Shown: piece after piece, positions 59,803 through 64,000 of the stretch
Layout: each line of letters starts with the position of its first letter
How positions within the stretch are numbered: the first letter of the stretch is position 1
Origin: an uncultured Microbulbifer sp.
GTDB taxonomy: Bacteria; Pseudomonadota; Gammaproteobacteria; Pseudomonadales; Cellvibrionaceae
Assembly: GCF_947489355.1 (NCBI RefSeq)
Contig: NZ_CANLDD010000013.1
Location: 1 to 64,000, forward strand
Reading direction: 5' to 3'
Length of the DNA: 64,000 nucleotides
Program-made: the position numbers and the translations under genes
Notes under the pieces: model-generated
Database searches by the model: none
The model's input: the letters and a program-made list of their open reading frames with translations, nothing else
What the model was told of the DNA's origin: nothing

Positions 59803-61047
59803 GTGAGTCTGATTACCCTTGCCATTCCTTTTTTTCTTATCGCTGTCCTGTCCGAACTCGCATTAGACCGCTGGAAAGGCTGGGGGGTCTACCGCCTTAA
59901 CGACGCTCTCGGCAATCTCAGTACGGGCATCCTCAGCCGCATCTTGGGGCTGACCTATAAAAGTTTGTTCCTGGTTGTGTATATCCCGCTGTACCATTTG
60001 CTGGCGCCCTATTACCAGCTGGTGGGCGTCGACTGGTCCATGACCAATGGCTGGCACCTGTGTATTGCGGTCATCGCCTACGACTTCTGCTACTACTGGA
60101 AACACCGTATCAGTCACGAGATAAATCTCTTCTGGGCCGGGCACGTGGTGCACCACCAGAGCGAGGACTACAATCTCACCACCGCCCTGCGCCAATCGAG
60201 CGGCGGCCTGCAACTCGAGTGGGTCTTTTATCTGCCGCTGCTACTGATCGGCCTGCCCGCAGAGATGGTGATCACCGCCGGCGCCATAGATCTTCTCTAC
60301 CAATTCTGGGTACATACACAAAAAATTCCCAAGATACGCTGGATGGAGTGGTTCTTTATCACCCCGTCCAACCACCGGGTACATCACGCCCAGAACACGG
60401 TCTATGTAGACAAAAATTACGGTGGCATCCTGATTTTATGGGACCGCCTGTTTGGCACCTACCAGGAGGAGCTCGACAGCGAACCCTGTATCTACGGCGT
60501 ACGCAAACCCCTCAACACCTTCGACCCCCTGGCGGCCAACCTGCAGCATTTGAAGCGCATGGCACTGGATGCCTGGTACACCAAACGCTGGCGGGACAAA
60601 CTTACCCTGTGGTTTCGCCCCACCGGCTACCGACCTGCAGATGCGGAGGCGGCCATGCCCGTATCTTCCACCGACCTGACGCATTTCCAGCGCTTCAATC
60701 CCCGCATCCGCCGCGGCCGCCGCAACTATGCGCTGATCCAGCACCTGTGCTATTCCGTCGCCAGCCTGGCCCTGCTCTGGCTCAGTACACAACTGGGCTT
60801 TGCACCGCTGTTGGCGGTTGTGACCGCACTGGTATTCTGCCTAATGGTCAACGGGCGCATCCTGGACGGGCACCTATGGGCCAGAGTTCTGGAGCCCCTG
60901 CGCCTGGGGCTTCTGGCCGGGGCCCTGCCGCTGCTAAGCGCCAAATTTGTGCCCGTTTTCACTGCCTATATTTTTATCAGCGCCCTGCTGTGGTGGTGGC
61001 TGGCAATCACGGACAAAAAAGATACCGTCGCCCTCGCTAGCCATTAG
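59803..61047 (+). CDS. Sterol desaturase/fatty acid hydroxylase-family membrane protein
   Basis: A 414-residue integral membrane protein with the histidine motifs of the di-iron hydroxylase family: HRISHE, HVVHHQSE and NHRVHHAQN (about residues 102-200). There are about six to eight helices, four before or among the histidine motifs and three in a C-terminal extension. It may hydroxylate or desaturate a lipid; the alkylglycerol-monooxygenase branch is similar in layout. The start is a GTG at 59803 with AAGAGG upstream. It is inserted between yicC and gmk. Confidence 0.85.
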   Translation: MSLITLAIPFFLIAVLSELALDRWKGWGVYRLNDALGNLSTGILSRILGLTYKSLFLVVYIPLYHLLAPYYQLVGVDWSMTNGWHLCIAVIAYDFCYYWKHRISHEINLFWAGHVVHHQSEDYNLTTALRQSSGGLQLEWVFYLPLLLIGLPAEMVITAGAIDLLYQFWVHTQKIPKIRWMEWFFITPSNHRVHHAQNTVYVDKNYGGILILWDRLFGTYQEELDSEPCIYGVRKPLNTFDPLAANLQHLKRMALDAWYTKRWRDKLTLWFRPTGYRPADAEAAMPVSSTDLTHFQRFNPRIRRGRRNYALIQHLCYSVASLALLWLSTQLGFAPLLAVVTALVFCLMVNGRILDGHLWARVLEPLRLGLLAGALPLLSAKFVPVFTAYIFISALLWWWLAITDKKDTVALASH

Positions 61048-61260
61048 CAACGCGGGGCAAGTCTCTATCGCAGAAAGCCTGCGGTGATTGAGCACATGCG
61101 CACAGGCGATTCCGGCCGGCACCGGTGTGCAGACGTTATCATGCACCTGAAACGCCCAACACTGCCCCCTCAACCCCGGTCGGTGTTTAACCTTTTCCCA
61201 CTTTTATGTCCCATTGTTCCACCCCTTGCAGGCACCGCAATGCCGGAGCTTGGGCTATAA

Positions 61261-61911
<651 letters not shown>

Positions 61912-62010
61912 GCTGATTGATCGAATTGCGTACACTATATGGTCCGGTAAAATAGTCGCTCCCCCGAACACAATTTGCCCTCCGGGCACAGAGAATGGAA
62001 CCGAAAGTTT

Positions 62011-62274
62011 ATGGCACGTATTACAGTTGAGGACTGCCTGGAGCACGTCGACAACCGCTTCGAGCTTGTTATCGTGGGTAGCCGACGCGCCCGTCAGATC
62101 GCCACCGGCGGCCGGGACCCTCTGGTTCCAGAGGAAAACGACAAACCCACCGTGATCGCCCTGCGCGAAATCGGGGAAGGCCTGGTAGACGCCAGCGTCC
62201 TCAATGAACCGGATATTGATGAAACACCCGCCACCATGGCGGCCCCGGCTTATCTCTCCGGCCAGGAAATCTGA
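62011..62274 (+). CDS. rpoZ: RNA polymerase omega subunit
   Basis: An 87-residue omega subunit ([20 protein letters not shown]) with the RARQIATGG motif. It helps RNA polymerase assembly and forms part of a ppGpp site. It lies between gmk and spoT, as in E. coli. Confidence 0.98.
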   Translation: MARITVEDCLEHVDNRFELVIVGSRRARQIATGGRDPLVPEENDKPTVIALREIGEGLVDASVLNEPDIDETPATMAAPAYLSGQEI

Positions 62275-62328
62275 TTCCGGTCTATTCCTGCTGAGTGTTA
62301 GTAAGTGATATGAGAGGCGCGCGCGGCA

Positions 62329-64000
62329 TTGCACACCATCGATAGTCTGGCCCACCGCCTCTCCTCATACCTGTCCCCCGATCAGATCCAGATAGTCCGC
62401 CGCGCCTATTTCTATGCCGAACAGGCCCACGACGGGCAGCAGCGCCGCTCCGGCGAACCCTATGTGACCCACCCCCTGGCGGTGGCAACCATTCTCGCGG
62501 GTATGCATATGGATCACGAGAGCCTGGCTGCGGCCATGCTGCACGACGTGATCGAGGATACCGGCATCCCCAAGGCGGCACTGGCGGAGCAGTTTGGCAG
62601 CGAGGTGGCCGATCTCGTCGACGGCGTCTCCAAGCTGACCCAGTTTGAAACCGACAGCGCGGCGGAAAAGCAGGCGGAAAACTTCCAGAAAATGGCCCTG
62701 GCCATGGCGCGGGATATTCGCGTCATCCTGGTAAAGCTGGCCGACCGCCTGCACAACATGCGCACCCTGGGCGCACTAAAACCGCAGAAACGTGCGCGTA
62801 TCGCCCGCGAAACCCTGGAAATCTACGCACCTATTGCCCACCGCCTGGGGATGAACGACGTGCGTATAGAATTCGAGGACCGCGCCTTCTTCGCCATCTA
62901 CCCCCTGCGCGCCAGCCGGCTGCGCGCCGCCCTGGTTGCCGCACGCGGCAACCGCAAGGAACTACTCGAACAGATTCAGAACGCCATCGAACTGCGCCTG
63001 CAACGGGAGGGCATCAGCGCCCTGGTGATCGGCCGCGAGAAGCATCTTTTCAGTATTTACCAGAAGATGCGTGCGAAAAAGAAATCCTTCAAGGAGATCA
63101 TGGACGTCTATGCCTTTCGCATCATCGTGGACAGCGTGGACACCTGCTACCGGGTACTCGGTGTGATGCACAGCCTGTATAAACCGGTGATTTCAGACTT
63201 CAAGGATTATATCGCTATCCCCAAATCCAACGGCTACCAGTCGCTGCACACCGTGCTGCTGGGTATGCACGGCGTACCGATCGAGGTACAGCTACGTACC
63301 AAGGAAATGGACGAGATGGCCAACAGCGGCATTGCCGCCCACTGGCTGTACAAGGCTTCCGGCGAAGAGGTGATCAACACCGGCGGCACCAGCCAGGTGC
63401 GCGCACGCCGCTGGGTGCAGGGGCTGCTGGAAATGCAGCAGCGCGCAGGCGACTCCCTGGAGTTTATCGAGAATGTCAAGATCGACCTGTTCCCCGACGA
63501 AGTCTACGTGTTCACCCCAAAGGGCCAGATTATCGACCTGCCCGCCGGTGCCACCGCCGTGGACTTCGCCTATTCAGTCCATACGGATATCGGCAATACC
63601 TGTGTGGCCGTACGCATCAACCAACGCCTGGCGCCACTGTCGCAACCCCTGGAGAGCGGACAGAAAGTTGAAATTCTCACCCGTAAAAATGCCCAGCCGA
63701 ATCCCAACTGGCTCAATTTTGTCGTTACCGCCAAGGCCCGCAGCGCTATTCGTCACTTCCTCAAGCACCAGCGCCACCACGACTCCATCGCCCTCGGCCG
63801 GCGCCTGCTGGAAAAAGCCCTGAGCAAGTTTGAAACACGCCTGGAAGCACTGACCGAGGAGCAGCTGACACGAGGCCTGCAGGACGCCAAATGCGCGACC
63901 CTGGACAAGCTGCTGGAAGAGATTGGCCTCGGCAATAAAGTCGCCTTCTCCGCAGCCAAGCTGCTGGCCCCGGCACACAGTGAAGAGGCCGAAATGAGCC
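62329..64000 (+). CDS. spoT: Bifunctional (p)ppGpp synthetase/hydrolase SpoT, 5' part
   Basis: The first 557 codons of SpoT; the gene runs off the window. The only plausible start is a TTG at 62329, giving MHTIDSLAHRLSSYL as in Pseudomonas SpoT, because a closer ATG at 62310 is out of frame. The HD hydrolase domain (residues about 45-150; LHDVIEDTG), the synthetase domain (about 230-350, SNGYQSLHT) and the start of the TGS domain (DLFPDEVYVFTPKG) are seen. It adjusts the alarmone during nutrient stress. Confidence 0.95.
   Translation, partial: MHTIDSLAHRLSSYLSPDQIQIVRRAYFYAEQAHDGQQRRSGEPYVTHPLAVATILAGMHMDHESLAAAMLHDVIEDTGIPKAALAEQFGSEVADLVDGVSKLTQFETDSAAEKQAENFQKMALAMARDIRVILVKLADRLHNMRTLGALKPQKRARIARETLEIYAPIAHRLGMNDVRIEFEDRAFFAIYPLRASRLRAALVAARGNRKELLEQIQNAIELRLQREGISALVIGREKHLFSIYQKMRAKKKSFKEIMDVYAFRIIVDSVDTCYRVLGVMHSLYKPVISDFKDYIAIPKSNGYQSLHTVLLGMHGVPIEVQLRTKEMDEMANSGIAAHWLYKASGEEVINTGGTSQVRARRWVQGLLEMQQRAGDSLEFIENVKIDLFPDEVYVFTPKGQIIDLPAGATAVDFAYSVHTDIGNTCVAVRINQRLAPLSQPLESGQKVEILTRKNAQPNPNWLNFVVTAKARSAIRHFLKHQRHHDSIALGRRLLEKALSKFETRLEALTEEQLTRGLQDAKCATLDKLLEEIGLGNKVAFSAAKLLAPAHSEEAEMS

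Overview
This window looks like a chromosomal segment of a marine gammaproteobacterium of the Cellvibrionales, most likely Microbulbifer or a close relative. That placement is inferred from gene order and protein character, not from a database search. Much of the gene order resembles Pseudomonas: pilU-pilT-yggS-proC-yggT-metX-metW-rdgB-hemW, epd-tkt-metK-ahcY-metF, ftsX-ftsE-ftsY/rsmD/coaD, mutM-rpmG-rpmB-radC/coaBC-algC-argB-slmA, pyrE/crc and rph/yicC-gmk-rpoZ-spoT. The backbone is moderately GC-rich. Two stretches, about 17.9-21.7 kb and 30.9-35.8 kb, are AT-rich and hold accessory or decaying genes.

Layout. 0.2-2.4 kb: retraction ATPases of type IV pili. 2.5-13.6 kb: housekeeping genes (PLP homeostasis, proline and methionine synthesis, nucleotide sanitation, HemW), interrupted by an S9 peptidase on the opposite strand and by a dynamin-like GTPase. 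13.7-17.9 kb: thioredoxin, Rho, a small RRM protein and UbiD. 17.9-21.7 kb: accessory islet with a lipoprotein alpha/beta hydrolase, a Tae4-like peptidoglycan amidase with a candidate lipoprotein immunity partner, a SnoaL-like protein and a peroxiredoxin-like protein. 21.7-29.8 kb: erythrose-4-phosphate dehydrogenase and transketolase, divergent from an ArsR-methyltransferase fusion regulator followed by metK, ahcY and metF. This forms an S-adenosylmethionine cycle locus with a perfect palindrome in the divergent promoter region. 30.0-35.8 kb: a subclass B3-like metallo-beta-lactamase, a GNAT acetyltransferase, then a graveyard of small membrane and lipoprotein genes, remnants of IS256- and IS3-family transposases, and copies of a dispersed palindromic repeat.

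35.8-64.0 kb is again mostly core: trmB, rpoH, ftsYEX, rsmD, coaD, ggt, a degenerate amidohydrolase lipoprotein, an atypical DsbB with a small DUF5993-like partner, mutM, ribosomal proteins L33 and L28, radC, coaBC, a membrane-anchored AlgC, argB, slmA, pyrE, a Crc homologue, RNase PH, YicC, a sterol-desaturase-family protein, gmk, rpoZ and the first 557 codons of spoT, which runs off the window. No rRNA, tRNA or CRISPR array was recognised.

Points most worth a second look: a dispersed element of about 135 bp with inverted-repeat ends (two full copies and two partial ones), the orphan Tae4-like effector pair, the regulator of the methyl cycle with its palindrome, the B3-like beta-lactamase, and an amidohydrolase that has lost its metal-binding HxH.
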